DNA from: Sphingobacterium pedocola
GTDB taxonomy: Bacteria > Bacteroidota > Bacteroidia > Sphingobacteriales > Sphingobacteriaceae
Assembly (NCBI RefSeq): GCF_015209965.1
Contig: NZ_MU158691.1
Span: forward strand, 318,041 to 382,040
Direction: 5' to 3'
Length of the DNA stretch: 64,000 bases
A program made the position numbers and the translations under genes. Below the pieces are notes generated by a model that saw nothing but the letters and a program-made list of their open reading frames with translations, had not been told where the DNA came from and made no database searches. Below are positions 9,223-17,184 of this stretch, one piece after another. Numbering within the stretch: the first letter of the stretch is position 1; every line of letters starts with the position of its first letter.

Positions 9223-10140
9223 TCAGGTGGTGCTTGTAACACTGTCCGGATTGTCCTCAAGCGGGGTTCGTTTATATGTGGTCGTTGTGTGTTTATAAGG
9301 ATAGTACCAGGCGCACAGGTTGTACCAGATCATCAGCGCCGCGAAATGATAAAGGCCGATAAATAATCCGATGCCCAGGTGCAAGGCAATAGTGGTATAC
9401 AAAATAACCTGTCGGTAGCGTTTCCCTAGCCAGGCGATGGGATGCATCAGTTCGATTAGTATCGTAAGTAAGCCAGCAACCATCCACAGGTAGGGCCATG
9501 ATCCCGTAAAGATCGGTGCCGAAAGCAGTTCGCCGCTAAAGGGCTGATGGATGGCTTTCCAGATACCGCTGCCGTTCCACCAGCTCTCGCCAAATAATTT
9601 GCCCAAGCCTCCGAAAAAATAGACGACGACCAACTGGCACTGCAACAGCCGGATACCCATAAGCGACCAGCGATGGTGCGCTGCGGTTTTATCGCTACCG
9701 GGGTAAAACAAGACGCTGATAAACAGGCCGGTCTGTGCCAGGTAATCGACACCATAAGACCAGCTGGTCTCACTGAGAAAAAAAGCCTGATGGATAAACA
9801 GCAGTACGAAGGCGCTCGCGCGTACCGTCGGCGGCCAACAGAGCAGTAAACAAAGTGTAATGTATAGCAACGCAATAAGTTGTACGCTGAGTTGGGGAAA
9901 ATGAAACAGAACCTCGGAAAGGCTCCAGCCTACGCCGGTACGCCAATGTGCAGCTATCGCTGCATCGATGACAGCATCTGCGCCATAATAATAGGGCAGG
10001 TCAGGCCATATCCGCGTCATTTCCACGGCGAGTAACAGGCCGATGCCAATGGGTAGGTATTGTAGGCCGCGAAGAAGCATCGTCGTGTGATTCTTCGTGT
10101 GCTTCATAATAAATGGTTTTTGTCTTAAAAAGTAATACAT
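9223..10140 (-). CDS. HTTM-domain (vitamin K-dependent gamma-carboxylase-like) membrane protein
   Basis: A polytopic membrane protein of 305 residues with about seven hydrophobic segments. It carries hallmarks of the HTTM family: early YYYGADAV, a central FLSETSWSYGVDYLAQTGLF and VVYFFGGLGKLFGESWWNGSGIWKAI, then a late helix with LHLGIGLFIGLYHFAALMIWYNL. Family members resemble the membrane part of gamma-glutamyl carboxylase, and no bacterial substrate is established here. The N-terminus overlaps the preceding gene by up to 140 bp. Starting at ATG 10107 or 10080 instead of 10140 would shorten the overlap without losing a helix. Confidence 0.85.
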   Translation of the reverse strand: MYYFLRQKPFIMKHTKNHTTMLLRGLQYLPIGIGLLLAVEMTRIWPDLPYYYGADAVIDAAIAAHWRTGVGWSLSEVLFHFPQLSVQLIALLYITLCLLLCWPPTVRASAFVLLFIHQAFFLSETSWSYGVDYLAQTGLFISVLFYPGSDKTAAHHRWSLMGIRLLQCQLVVVYFFGGLGKLFGESWWNGSGIWKAIHQPFSGELLSAPIFTGSWPYLWMVAGLLTILIELMHPIAWLGKRYRQVILYTTIALHLGIGLFIGLYHFAALMIWYNLCAWYYPYKHTTTTYKRTPLEDNPDSVTSTT

Positions 10141-10669
10141 GTGTAGGTTTTACGTTAGCATCGCCCGATCCCACAGGTGGTATGCCCATGGCCAGGTAGC
10201 TGCAGGTAATGTGAAGGCCAGGATGGCGTGCGGCCATGTGCTGGCAGATGGATACGCCTAATGCCTTGGCGAGGGGCCGTACCTGGCTATCTTCATGAGG
10301 AGCGACTTTTAACAGCCACCCGCCGGCTACTTCCAGTAGGCTGCGGTATCGGATTCGACTGGCATGGCTGCGCAAGCCAGGGTCGGAGAGTAGGGTCTTC
10401 TGATCGCTAGCGGAGTCTTCCAGTACAAATAAGCTGTGGTAGCTACTACCCACTTCGGGTCCGTAAAAGCAATAGCTTCCATGGAGACCGGCCAGTTGGG
10501 CGAAGTAACGTACAGGCGGTAGATTTCGATACTGCATCAGTACGTCATGGTATAGCATAGGGGATTCATCCGGCTTGGCACCGGTACCGAGCAGTAGGAT
10601 GTTGTGCAGGATACTGGTGCTAAGATGCCAGATAAAATAAAGGGTGCCTATGGTGTAAGGCCAGCGCAT
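10001..10669 (-). CDS. Membrane-anchored protein of the HTTM operon, 222 aa
   Basis: An N-terminal hydrophobic segment (IGTLYFIWHLSTSILHNILLLG) precedes a soluble domain of about 150 residues with no family I recognise. It contains a DxL-rich stretch, AGGWLLKVAPHEDSQVRPLAKAL, and a late ARHPGLHITCSYL. The arrangement YxxxW-membrane-soluble beside an HTTM protein suggests a partner that works with it at the membrane, as a substrate or accessory. It starts 3 bp after the 79-aa gene. Its last 30-47 codons are read in another frame inside the HTTM gene, so either the overlap is real or a frameshift extends it. Confidence 0.65.
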   Translation of the reverse strand: MRWPYTIGTLYFIWHLSTSILHNILLLGTGAKPDESPMLYHDVLMQYRNLPPVRYFAQLAGLHGSYCFYGPEVGSSYHSLFVLEDSASDQKTLLSDPGLRSHASRIRYRSLLEVAGGWLLKVAPHEDSQVRPLAKALGVSICQHMAARHPGLHITCSYLAMGIPPVGSGDANVKPTHVLLFKTKTIYYEAHEESHDDASSRPTIPTHWHRPVTRRGNDADMA

Positions 10670-10672
10670 ACC

Positions 10673-10912
10673 TTATTGCGCGTTGCGGGCAAGATACTCA
10701 ATTAGTGGCGCATCGTGCCATCGGTCGTCTGGTTCTTGGGGGTACAAAAGGCGCGTGGATACGCCTTTGAGCGCATCGGGATCTGCATCCGCCAGGTAGA
10801 TGATCTCTGCGTTCTCCAACAAAGAAGTGGTCTGTGCCGTTTCGTTTAGCGCGCTGAGGATTGCAAGGGTAAGCAGTGCAATTCCTGCAATAGTAATTTG
10901 AGTTGTCTTCAT
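10673..10912 (-). CDS. Small signal-anchored protein, first gene of the HTTM operon
   Basis: A 79-residue product with one N-terminal hydrophobic helix (ITIAGIALLTLAILSAL) and an acidic remainder (YLADADPDALKGVSTRLLYP). It is followed after 3 bp by the 222-aa gene and then by the HTTM gene. A small secreted peptide beside a carboxylase-like membrane enzyme could be its substrate, but nothing in the sequence proves this. It is divergent from the LytTR regulator, with a 129-bp shared promoter region. Confidence 0.6.
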   Translation of the reverse strand: MKTTQITIAGIALLTLAILSALNETAQTTSLLENAEIIYLADADPDALKGVSTRLLYPQEPDDRWHDAPLIEYLARNAQ

Positions 10913-11041
10913 AACATTTTTTGTATTTATTCGCTTAAATTCTTTGTTTTTTTAATTTATTTTGAAGAAAGTGACGGAAAACATGCGGATTTGGTATTTT
11001 TTTTTATAACTTGAAAGTTTATTAACCAATAAGGAGTATTA

Positions 11042-11806
11042 ATGATATGTTACTTAGCTATTGTTGTGGATGATGAACCTCATGCGGCCAGTAATCTTGC
11101 CCATAAGCTCGAGCTTACGGGTAAAGTACAGGTGGTGGGGAAGTTCGATGCTGCCTTGGACGCCATTGACTACCTGGATGCCACTGAACAGCGGATTCAT
11201 TTTGTGTTCTGCGACATTGTAATGGAGGGTATGCGGGGTACGGACGCCGTCAGATTATTCCGTGAACGTGCAGACTGCGTCATACTTTATACGGGCAAAC
11301 CCGAATATTCGTTGGATGGAGAAAGTCACTTGGCGGATGCAAAATTGCCTAAATCTGTCACACAGGCTGAACTGAATGAGACGATTGAAAATTTGATCAA
11401 TCCACGAAATCCCAAAGCCCCGGTGCGGATTCCTACTTATATAAATATAAAAGCTATGCCCGTTACAAAAGAAGATATAGACCATACCGATAGGGACATT
11501 CGCATCGCCATCGCCGATCTGCTCTATGTCGAGCGTTCGGGCAACTATGTGCATTTCTATACGTTAAATCAACAGGGACAGATCGTCTTGACCGGCCGAC
11601 TGAAAACGAGCATTATGGCCCTGTATCGCGAATATGAATCCACGAACCTGTTTTTGTACGTCAATGCCAGTCAGCTTGTCCATGTCAAGTTTATCATCGA
11701 TCACTTAAAAGATGGTGTCACCGTCCCCGGATGGGCGTTTGGCATCTCGTCCAAAGGCAAGCCATATTATCGGCGTTATTTAAAACGGAAAGGGCTGGAT
11801 GGATAG
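11042..11806 (+). CDS. LytTR-family response regulator
   Basis: A 254-residue two-domain regulator. The receiver domain (about 1-120) has the acidic pair D10/D11, the phospho-acceptor D58 in FCDIVME, T84 in YTGKP and K101 in KLPKS. The C-terminal LytTR DNA-binding domain (about 150-254) shows DLLYVERSGNYVHFYT and FLYVNASQLVHVKFI. A good ribosome-binding sequence, AAGGAG, stands 6 bp before the ATG. The downstream kinase gene overlaps it by 8 bp, so the two form one two-component operon. The target genes are unknown. The divergent HTTM operon is the closest candidate. Confidence 0.93.
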   Translation: MICYLAIVVDDEPHAASNLAHKLELTGKVQVVGKFDAALDAIDYLDATEQRIHFVFCDIVMEGMRGTDAVRLFRERADCVILYTGKPEYSLDGESHLADAKLPKSVTQAELNETIENLINPRNPKAPVRIPTYINIKAMPVTKEDIDHTDRDIRIAIADLLYVERSGNYVHFYTLNQQGQIVLTGRLKTSIMALYREYESTNLFLYVNASQLVHVKFIIDHLKDGVTVPGWAFGISSKGKPYYRRYLKRKGLDG

Positions 11807-12947
11807 CGTACCCATAAAAAATCTAGCTAGCTTAAAGAAGTTAAAGGTAGCGCTCGCAGTTGGTGGCTTGCTGTTGCTTTGGCTATATCTTTATCAAATT
11901 GCACCACATGCTATTCAGGGGTCGAAGGAGTTTTTTACACTTCTTGCCTTTCACGTCGGGATCTTTGTGAGTTCGCGTTGGCTTATGGCTCCCCGGCTAC
12001 GTAAGTCTCGCATCCGGTGGTGGTTTATCGTCTATGCACTACAATTGATGGTGTTTACGATCGCCATCATCGCCTTCAGCTTTTGGCAGGGGGCGCTAGA
12101 GTTTACCGGCCTAAAAAGTTTCTATATCAGCAACTTTTACCATATAACGTTTACATTTTTGATTCCGAGTGGATTGGGGCTTTTCCACTTTTTTCTACGC
12201 AGCGCTTTTAACGGCCGGAAACAACGTGCAGCTTCTAAGAAGCGAGAGGAACAACTGGAAGTGGAACGTGCAAGAGAGCGTGAAGCCTTCCAGGAGCAAG
12301 AGGCGCAATTATTGGCGGAACGCGCGAGAGAGCATGAAGCCTCAATGGAACTGGAGAAGCAGCTACGCGACGCACTTTTTAAATGGAATCAGCAGCGCTT
12401 AACGCCACATCTTGTATTTAATACGTTGACGACTATTGAGGAACTAAATCGTATACAGCACCCCGAAGCGAGCAAGGCGATCGAAATATTAGGTACCATA
12501 TCCCGTTTTTATATGGCGCTTGAAAATCAGCTGTTCGTCTCTTTGGTGGATGAACTCGAACAGGTTGATCGCCTACTGTTGATCTATATTATCCGCAAAA
12601 GTAAAGCGATTTATATCGAGCAACACATCGATCGGTCTACGCTAGCCCGCAGGATCCCGGCGCTGCTCATCTTTAATCTATTGGAAAATACCTGCCAGTA
12701 CGGCATCATTACACAGCAGGCAACGCCTGCAAGCTTGACCATAAATCCATGGAACGATAGTGGGGTACATATTGTTGTTTTTAACCATGTGGCCAAGCGG
12801 CCATTGCCGGAGGTGAAGCAGGGGCTCGGTCAGCTGGAGCATATGGAAGAGACGCTGAAGCTACTTCATCCCGAAAATCAGATCCATATCCGTAGAGATG
12901 AAAGCACCTTTACCGTAGAATTATTCTTGCATGGAGAAGACACGTAG
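11799..12947 (+). CDS. LytS-like sensor histidine kinase
   Basis: A 382-residue membrane kinase paired with the LytTR regulator. Four hydrophobic segments lie within residues 15-130. A highly charged coiled coil (about 145-200, Glu/Arg rich with repeated ERAREHEA-like blocks) leads to the His_kinase motif RLTPHLVFNTLTTIEELN, where H204 is the expected phospho-acceptor. The family usually has N or Q before the PH, and here it is T. An N-box-like LLENTCQYG follows, but the glycine boxes of the ATPase domain are weak (KQGLGQLEHMEETL). The final 16 codons recur in diverged form at 21771-21819 after a broken lipB. Confidence 0.88.
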   Translation: MDSVPIKNLASLKKLKVALAVGGLLLLWLYLYQIAPHAIQGSKEFFTLLAFHVGIFVSSRWLMAPRLRKSRIRWWFIVYALQLMVFTIAIIAFSFWQGALEFTGLKSFYISNFYHITFTFLIPSGLGLFHFFLRSAFNGRKQRAASKKREEQLEVERAREREAFQEQEAQLLAERAREHEASMELEKQLRDALFKWNQQRLTPHLVFNTLTTIEELNRIQHPEASKAIEILGTISRFYMALENQLFVSLVDELEQVDRLLLIYIIRKSKAIYIEQHIDRSTLARRIPALLIFNLLENTCQYGIITQQATPASLTINPWNDSGVHIVVFNHVAKRPLPEVKQGLGQLEHMEETLKLLHPENQIHIRRDESTFTVELFLHGEDT

Positions 12948-12970
12948 CTAAAGATCCGAGGCCAACAGGA

Positions 12971-12998
12971 AAAATACCGTTAACGGTTGAGGTATTTT
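12971..12998 (+). terminator. Terminator after the LytTR/LytS operon
   Basis: A stem of AAAATACC with GGTATTTT encloses an inner CGTTAACG palindrome. It is followed by an A-rich and then T-rich tract (about 13000-13015). The position, 24 bp after the kinase stop, fits. Confidence 0.6.
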
Positions 12999-13094
12999 AA
13001 AAAACTCTTTTTTCCTATTGATGGATGAAGAGATGTTAATTAAATTAATATATTTCCTCTATAAATAGAATTTCAAAGGCAGAGGAGAGATCGA

Positions 13095-13145
13095 AAATTT
13101 GACTTTATATGTAACACGATTATAATTGCATATAAAGTCAAATTT
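13095..13145. promoter_or_regulatory. Perfect 17-bp inverted repeat upstream of tetR
   Basis: AAATTTGACTTTATATG at 13095-13111 is repeated inverted at 13129-13145, with a 17-bp A/T-rich spacer. The repeat lies 34-84 bp before the TetR start, so it probably spans the promoter. It could bind a second regulator or form an RNA hairpin in the leader. Confidence 0.6.
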
Positions 13146-13154
13146 ATCTAAGTT

Positions 13155-13178
13155 TGTCTATCTATAGATAGGTAGACA
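13155..13178. promoter_or_regulatory. TetR-type operator directly before the start codon
   Basis: A near-palindrome with half-sites TGTCTATCTATA and GATAGGTAGACA (10 of 12 positions symmetric) ends one base before the ATG of the TetR gene. Position and symmetry fit autorepression. Confidence 0.65.
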
Positions 13179-13733
13179 ATGGATACGAGAGACAAAATAT
13201 TAGAAGTTACAGCCGAACTGGTCATGCGTGATGGGTACAATGCTTTTAGCTATAAAGATATTTCCAAAAAGATTGGCATTAAGACTTCGTCAATACATTA
13301 CCATTTCCCAACCAAATCTGATCTTATCCTATCGCTTCTACAAGATGCTTGTGTAAAGCAAAATGAAATAATATCCGCGGTGGAGGCCAGCACACCTTTA
13401 AAAAAACTAGACGTGTTTATGGATTTCTATTTGTCTTTGGCGCGACAAGGAAAAATATGTTTGGTCGTAGCTCTTTTATCGGATATCAATAGCATGGATA
13501 GCCGGGTAAAAGATGAACTAAAATCCTTCTACGAATTATTGATCAATTGGTTGCAATCTATTCTTGAAGACGGCTTGAAAAGAGAACAAATGGTTTTTGC
13601 CACAACACCTCTTATAAAAGCGACGGAAATAATGAGCGCAGTGGCGATGATACCCATTCTTTCAAGAATTGGAACAGATCAATCTTTTGAGCAAATAGTT
13701 GAATCAATTAAGAATAGCATTATCAATAATTGA
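13179..13733 (+). CDS. TetR/AcrR-family repressor
   Basis: A 184-residue regulator. The N-terminal HTH reads TRDKILEVTAELVMRDGYNAFSYKDISKKIGIKTSSIHYHFPTKSDLI, the standard TetR_N layout with the YHF-x-xK signature. The C-terminal helical domain (about 60-184) would bind a ligand that I cannot name. The 24-bp dyad immediately upstream is probably its own operator. The next gene encodes a separate HTH protein with its own apparent start region, and no efflux gene directly follows. Confidence 0.92.
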   Translation: MDTRDKILEVTAELVMRDGYNAFSYKDISKKIGIKTSSIHYHFPTKSDLILSLLQDACVKQNEIISAVEASTPLKKLDVFMDFYLSLARQGKICLVVALLSDINSMDSRVKDELKSFYELLINWLQSILEDGLKREQMVFATTPLIKATEIMSAVAMIPILSRIGTDQSFEQIVESIKNSIINN

Positions 13734-13818
13734 TTAATCGGTATAAATAATTTTTACGCTCACTTCAAGCTCCTTGGGTTTGATACATTTAGTAACCAAT
13801 ACTATTACATATTTGGAA

Positions 13819-14235
13819 ATGGACAAATCAGAAAACAGACAAAATGCTAACGCATGGCATATTGGAGAAGTAATTCGGGGCCTTGTCAAAGAAAAAGAAA
13901 TTAAGACAGATGTCCTAGTTGCTTATCTTGAAATAAGTGATAAGGAGTTGGAAGAAATTTATCAAAACCATTCCATCGATATTAAAAAGCTGATTAAAAT
14001 TTCAGAACTACTCAATTATAATTTGTTCGTATACTATCTCGACAATAATATCATCGGAGATTTGTTTGAAAATCAAATGAACGTACTTGACCCCCAGATA
14101 AAAAATCTAATTCTCAGCCTAGAAACAAAAAGCGAGGAAATAGCCCGATTAAAAATTCTGGCGGAAGCGCAGCGAAAAGTTATCGAATTATATGAAACGA
14201 AGGCGTACCTGCACGCCGACGGCCAAAAAAAATAA
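13819..14235 (+). CDS. XRE-like HTH protein with C-terminal coiled coil
   Basis: A 138-residue protein. Residues about 12-75 read as a helix-turn-helix of the XRE kind (HIGEVIRGLVKEKEIKTDVLVAYLEISDKELEEIYQNHSIDIKKLIKISELLNYNLF). The final 45 residues (IKNLILSLETKSEEIARLKILAEAQRKVIELYE) look like a coiled coil for dimerisation. The ATG at 13819 is preferred over an upstream TTG at 13774. It is flanked by two TetR genes but has no clear operon partner. A hairpin at 14266-14290 may end its transcript. Confidence 0.75.
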   Translation: MDKSENRQNANAWHIGEVIRGLVKEKEIKTDVLVAYLEISDKELEEIYQNHSIDIKKLIKISELLNYNLFVYYLDNNIIGDLFENQMNVLDPQIKNLILSLETKSEEIARLKILAEAQRKVIELYETKAYLHADGQKK

Positions 14236-14265
14236 GTAGAAAAAAAATGTTCGAGATGTAATAAT

Positions 14266-14290
14266 AAAATCATTTTTGTAAAATGGTTTT
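14266..14290 (+). terminator. Weak A/T-rich hairpin after the XRE-like gene
   Basis: AAAATCATTTT pairs with AAAATGGTTTT around a 3-nt loop, 30 bp past the stop. The low GC content makes it a weak terminator call. Confidence 0.35.
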
Positions 14291-14294
14291 GTTT

Positions 14295-14319
14295 TATTGA
14301 ACAGTGTTCAATACATTTG
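14295..14319 (+). promoter_or_regulatory. Palindromic operator overlapping a -7 element, SDR promoter
   Basis: TATTGAACA and TGTTCAATA form a 9-bp palindrome around one central base (14295-14313). The adjoining TACATTTG (14312-14319) matches the Bacteroidota -7 consensus TAnnTTTG, so bound repressor would block the promoter. The same core, with one change, lies before tolC at 15791-15805. Confidence 0.7.
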
Positions 14320-14348
14320 TGGCGTAAATATTTTTAATTTTTCATGAA

Positions 14349-15110
14349 ATGAAAACAGCATTAATAACAGGCGCAAGTGGAGGCATAGGCTTTGAGGTTG
14401 CAAAACGTCTTGCAGCCCAGGATTATCGGCTCACTTTGGTAGCACGGAATGAACAAAAACTCAAATCGCTTCAAGAGCTATTGGGAACAGATACCCATAC
14501 TATTCTGGTAGCAGATCTGACAAAAAAGGAAGATATCCAAAAAGTCAGCAATCAAGTCAGCACGCACGGCTATGACTTACTCATCAATAATGCCGGTGCC
14601 GGTGCATATGGCAAATTCGTTGAAATATCGCTTGAAGAGCAGTTAGACTCCATGGTGCTAAATATGGACGCAGTGGTAAGCTTATCGTATGCTTTTTTAA
14701 ACCATGCGAAGCCCGGTAATGCTTTGGTAAATGTTGGGTCATTGCTTGCGCACTCATCGCTGCCAGGTGGTGCGGTGTATGCAGCGACAAAAGGTTTTGT
14801 AGCCAACTTTTCAGAATCCCTTTGGTACGAATTTAAAAATAAGGGTATATTTGTGACAGGCTTTAATCCAGGCGCTGCCGATTCGGATTTTCATTCCAAT
14901 GCTGGACGGGAAACCAGCGTGTTTCCTAAATTTGTTGTCTCTTCTGTCGCAGAAGTAGCTGATGAACTAATCAATGCGCTGAATAACAGAAACAAGCCAA
15001 GAATTGTTCAAGGGTTTAAAAACAGAATGATGCTTTTTGGCTTCAGATTTTTGAGCAGAAAAGCGGCAGTAAACATTATGGGCCAACTAAGCCCGGGATT
15101 GCCACATTAA
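14349..15110 (+). CDS. Short-chain dehydrogenase/reductase
   Basis: A classical SDR of 253 residues. It has the NAD(P)-binding TGASGGIG at 7-14, the LINNAGAGAYG motif at about 78-88 and a catalytic triad consistent with S131, Y144 and K148 (YAATK). The substrate is not evident. The TetR gene follows 51 bp downstream, and an operator identical in core to the one before tolC lies upstream. The enzyme is therefore probably induced together with the efflux pump and may modify the same toxic compound. Confidence 0.92.
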   Translation: MKTALITGASGGIGFEVAKRLAAQDYRLTLVARNEQKLKSLQELLGTDTHTILVADLTKKEDIQKVSNQVSTHGYDLLINNAGAGAYGKFVEISLEEQLDSMVLNMDAVVSLSYAFLNHAKPGNALVNVGSLLAHSSLPGGAVYAATKGFVANFSESLWYEFKNKGIFVTGFNPGAADSDFHSNAGRETSVFPKFVVSSVAEVADELINALNNRNKPRIVQGFKNRMMLFGFRFLSRKAAVNIMGQLSPGLPH

Positions 15111-15161
15111 ATGGTGCATTCCGGAGAACAAATTTTAAAGACGAATTTATTTTAGTACGGT

Positions 15162-15770
15162 ATGGGTATAGCGGAGAGAAAACAAGAAGAAAAACAAGAC
15201 ATGCAGAAGCGCATTCTGGATGCGGCACGTAAGATATTTCTAGATAAGGGGTATGAAAAGACCAGTATGCGAAATATTGCAAGCGAAATCAATTATAGCC
15301 CTGGAATGATCTATTTTCATTTCAAGGACAAGAGCGAAATATTTCACGAGCTTCATAAGGAGGGATTTAGGTTATTACTTGCCCAGTTGAAGATATTGGA
15401 TAAAGTAGCTGACCCCTTCGAGCGACTGAAGGCAGTTGGAAGGGTGTTCATTCAGTTTGCACAGGATAATAAAGATTATTATAATCTTATGTTTATGGTA
15501 GAAGAACCTGCAAAGGAATCTACGGAAGGAGGCTTCAAAATTGCGCAGGAAGCGATCAATCATCTCTTGGAGCTGGTCAAAGAATGTCAGGCAGAAGGTA
15601 GATTTGTCGGAATGGATCAGGAATATTTTTCCTTTATGCTCCTTTCGTCGCTTCACGGAATATGTGCATTGTTCTGTAAAGACCGTACGGCAAGTTTTCA
15701 AAATAAGTCAAATGAAGACCTAATGAAATATGGATATGAGTGTTTTGTTTCTTTACTGGAAAAAGGATAA
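15162..15770 (+). CDS. TetR/AcrR-family repressor of the SDR-RND cluster
   Basis: A 202-residue regulator with a clear TetR_N domain (MQKRILDAARKIFLDKGYEKTSMRNIASEINYSPGMIYFHFKDKSEIF) and a larger C-terminal ligand domain. It lies between the SDR gene and the tolC-adaptor-pump operon. The palindrome TTGAACA-n-TGTTCAA occurs in front of both the SDR gene and tolC, so this protein is the natural candidate to bind both. The inducer is unknown. Confidence 0.92.
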   Translation: MGIAERKQEEKQDMQKRILDAARKIFLDKGYEKTSMRNIASEINYSPGMIYFHFKDKSEIFHELHKEGFRLLLAQLKILDKVADPFERLKAVGRVFIQFAQDNKDYYNLMFMVEEPAKESTEGGFKIAQEAINHLLELVKECQAEGRFVGMDQEYFSFMLLSSLHGICALFCKDRTASFQNKSNEDLMKYGYECFVSLLEKG

Positions 15771-15790
15771 TCCTTTTTTTTGCTCAAAAA

Positions 15791-15805
15791 TTGAACACTG
15801 TTTAA
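15791..15805 (+). promoter_or_regulatory. Second copy of the TTGAACA operator, before tolC
   Basis: TTGAACACTGTTTAA matches the operator core at 14297-14311 with one half-site change and an inverted centre. It ends 10 bp before the tolC ATG, so it may act as a roadblock or sit over a promoter inside the end of the tetR gene. Confidence 0.6.
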
Positions 15806-15815
15806 AATTATTACA

Positions 15816-17177
15816 ATGATTAATATTTTTCAAAAAAATCTATTTTGGTGTTGCATAGTCTACACTATTTTCACCCCAATTGTAGCCACCGCGCAAACCA
15901 AATTGGACAGCTATATCAGGCAGGGGATTGCGTCAAACCAAAGTATAAATCAACAGAATTTTATTCTGGAAAAGAATGTATACGCACTGGGAGAAGCAAA
16001 AAGTATGTTTTTGCCCAATGTCGCTTTTTCTACGACATACACGAAAGCGGATGGTGGCCGTACAATAGACATTCCGGTGGGTGATCTGATGAATAACGTG
16101 TACGCCACGCTTAATCAACTTACGGGAAGCAACTCCTTTCCACAGCTACAGAACCAGCGGGAATTATTGAATCCAGACAATTTCTACGATGCAAAATTTC
16201 GCATAACCCAGCCCATTCTGAATGCGGAACTTCGCTATAATAAAAAGATCAAGTCGAAACAGATCGATCTTCAGAAAACAGAGGTACTTCTCTACAAGCG
16301 GGAACTGGTGAAGGAAATCAAAACAGCCTACTATAATTATCTGAAGGCAACAAATGCCGTGCAAATATATCAGTCTTACTTAAAACTGGTAACCGAGGGA
16401 GAGCGGGTTAACAGAAGTCTTTTCGATAATGGAAAGATAAACCGAACCGCTGTGGTCAGAAGCCAAAATGAAGTTTCAAAAATAGAGGCTGCTATCGTCG
16501 AGGCAATAAAAACGCAGGAATCTGCACAATACTACTTTAATTTTCTGCTGAACCGCCCTTTATCAGATGATATTTCCGTTGATGAAATTTCGGATCTCCC
16601 CGCAGACGATTTATTACGGGCTGATAATATCAGTAACCGTGAAGAACTCTCAAAACTAATGATAGCAAAGAATATCAATGAAGATCTAACGGGGCTGGCA
16701 AGGTCATACCTCATTCCGAAGATCGGGGCCAATCTAGACTTGGGGTCGCAGGCTTTTGACTTGAAATTCAATAGGGATTCCCGGTATTACTTGTTTGGCA
16801 TTTCGTTAGAATGGAACCTGTTTGCCTCGGGAAAGAACAACTATCGAATCAAACAGACTATTGCCGAGCAGCATGCTATTGCATCTCAGACCGATTATGT
16901 GGAGCAACAGCTCTTTACAGAGCTCAAAGTCCGGCAGGCCAATATGCAACGGGCAATTGCCCAGTACCATGCTGCCCAGAGCCAGTTAAATACCAGCCAG
17001 ATTTATTACCACGATATGTCCAAACTGTATAAGGAAGGGATGGCTATCTATATCGAGCTGCTGGATGCCCAAAACCAATGGATCGATTCGCAGCTCCAGG
17101 CAAACATTGCGCTTTTCGATACCTGGATATCATTTTCTGCCATCGAACGCGCAAACGCTAGTTTTAACATACAATAA
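15816..17177 (+). CDS. TolC-family outer-membrane efflux channel
   Basis: A 453-residue exported protein. A signal peptide ending in VATAQ is followed by the two-fold repeated OEP helical architecture (for example LDSYIRQGIASNQSINQQNFILEKNVYALGEAKSMFLPNVAFSTTYTK and a later copy around NNYRIKQTIAEQHAIASQTDYVEQQL). It should form the outer-membrane exit duct for the RND pump encoded downstream. It is the first gene of a three-gene operon, 7 bp before the adaptor gene. Confidence 0.93.
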   Translation: MINIFQKNLFWCCIVYTIFTPIVATAQTKLDSYIRQGIASNQSINQQNFILEKNVYALGEAKSMFLPNVAFSTTYTKADGGRTIDIPVGDLMNNVYATLNQLTGSNSFPQLQNQRELLNPDNFYDAKFRITQPILNAELRYNKKIKSKQIDLQKTEVLLYKRELVKEIKTAYYNYLKATNAVQIYQSYLKLVTEGERVNRSLFDNGKINRTAVVRSQNEVSKIEAAIVEAIKTQESAQYYFNFLLNRPLSDDISVDEISDLPADDLLRADNISNREELSKLMIAKNINEDLTGLARSYLIPKIGANLDLGSQAFDLKFNRDSRYYLFGISLEWNLFASGKNNYRIKQTIAEQHAIASQTDYVEQQLFTELKVRQANMQRAIAQYHAAQSQLNTSQIYYHDMSKLYKEGMAIYIELLDAQNQWIDSQLQANIALFDTWISFSAIERANASFNIQ

Positions 17178-17184
17178 TAAACAC

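Noticed and set aside
17065..17184. Upstream ATG for the RND adaptor gene
   Set aside because: It lies inside tolC and would put the lipobox 56 residues from the N-terminus. ATG 17185 fits a lipoprotein signal.
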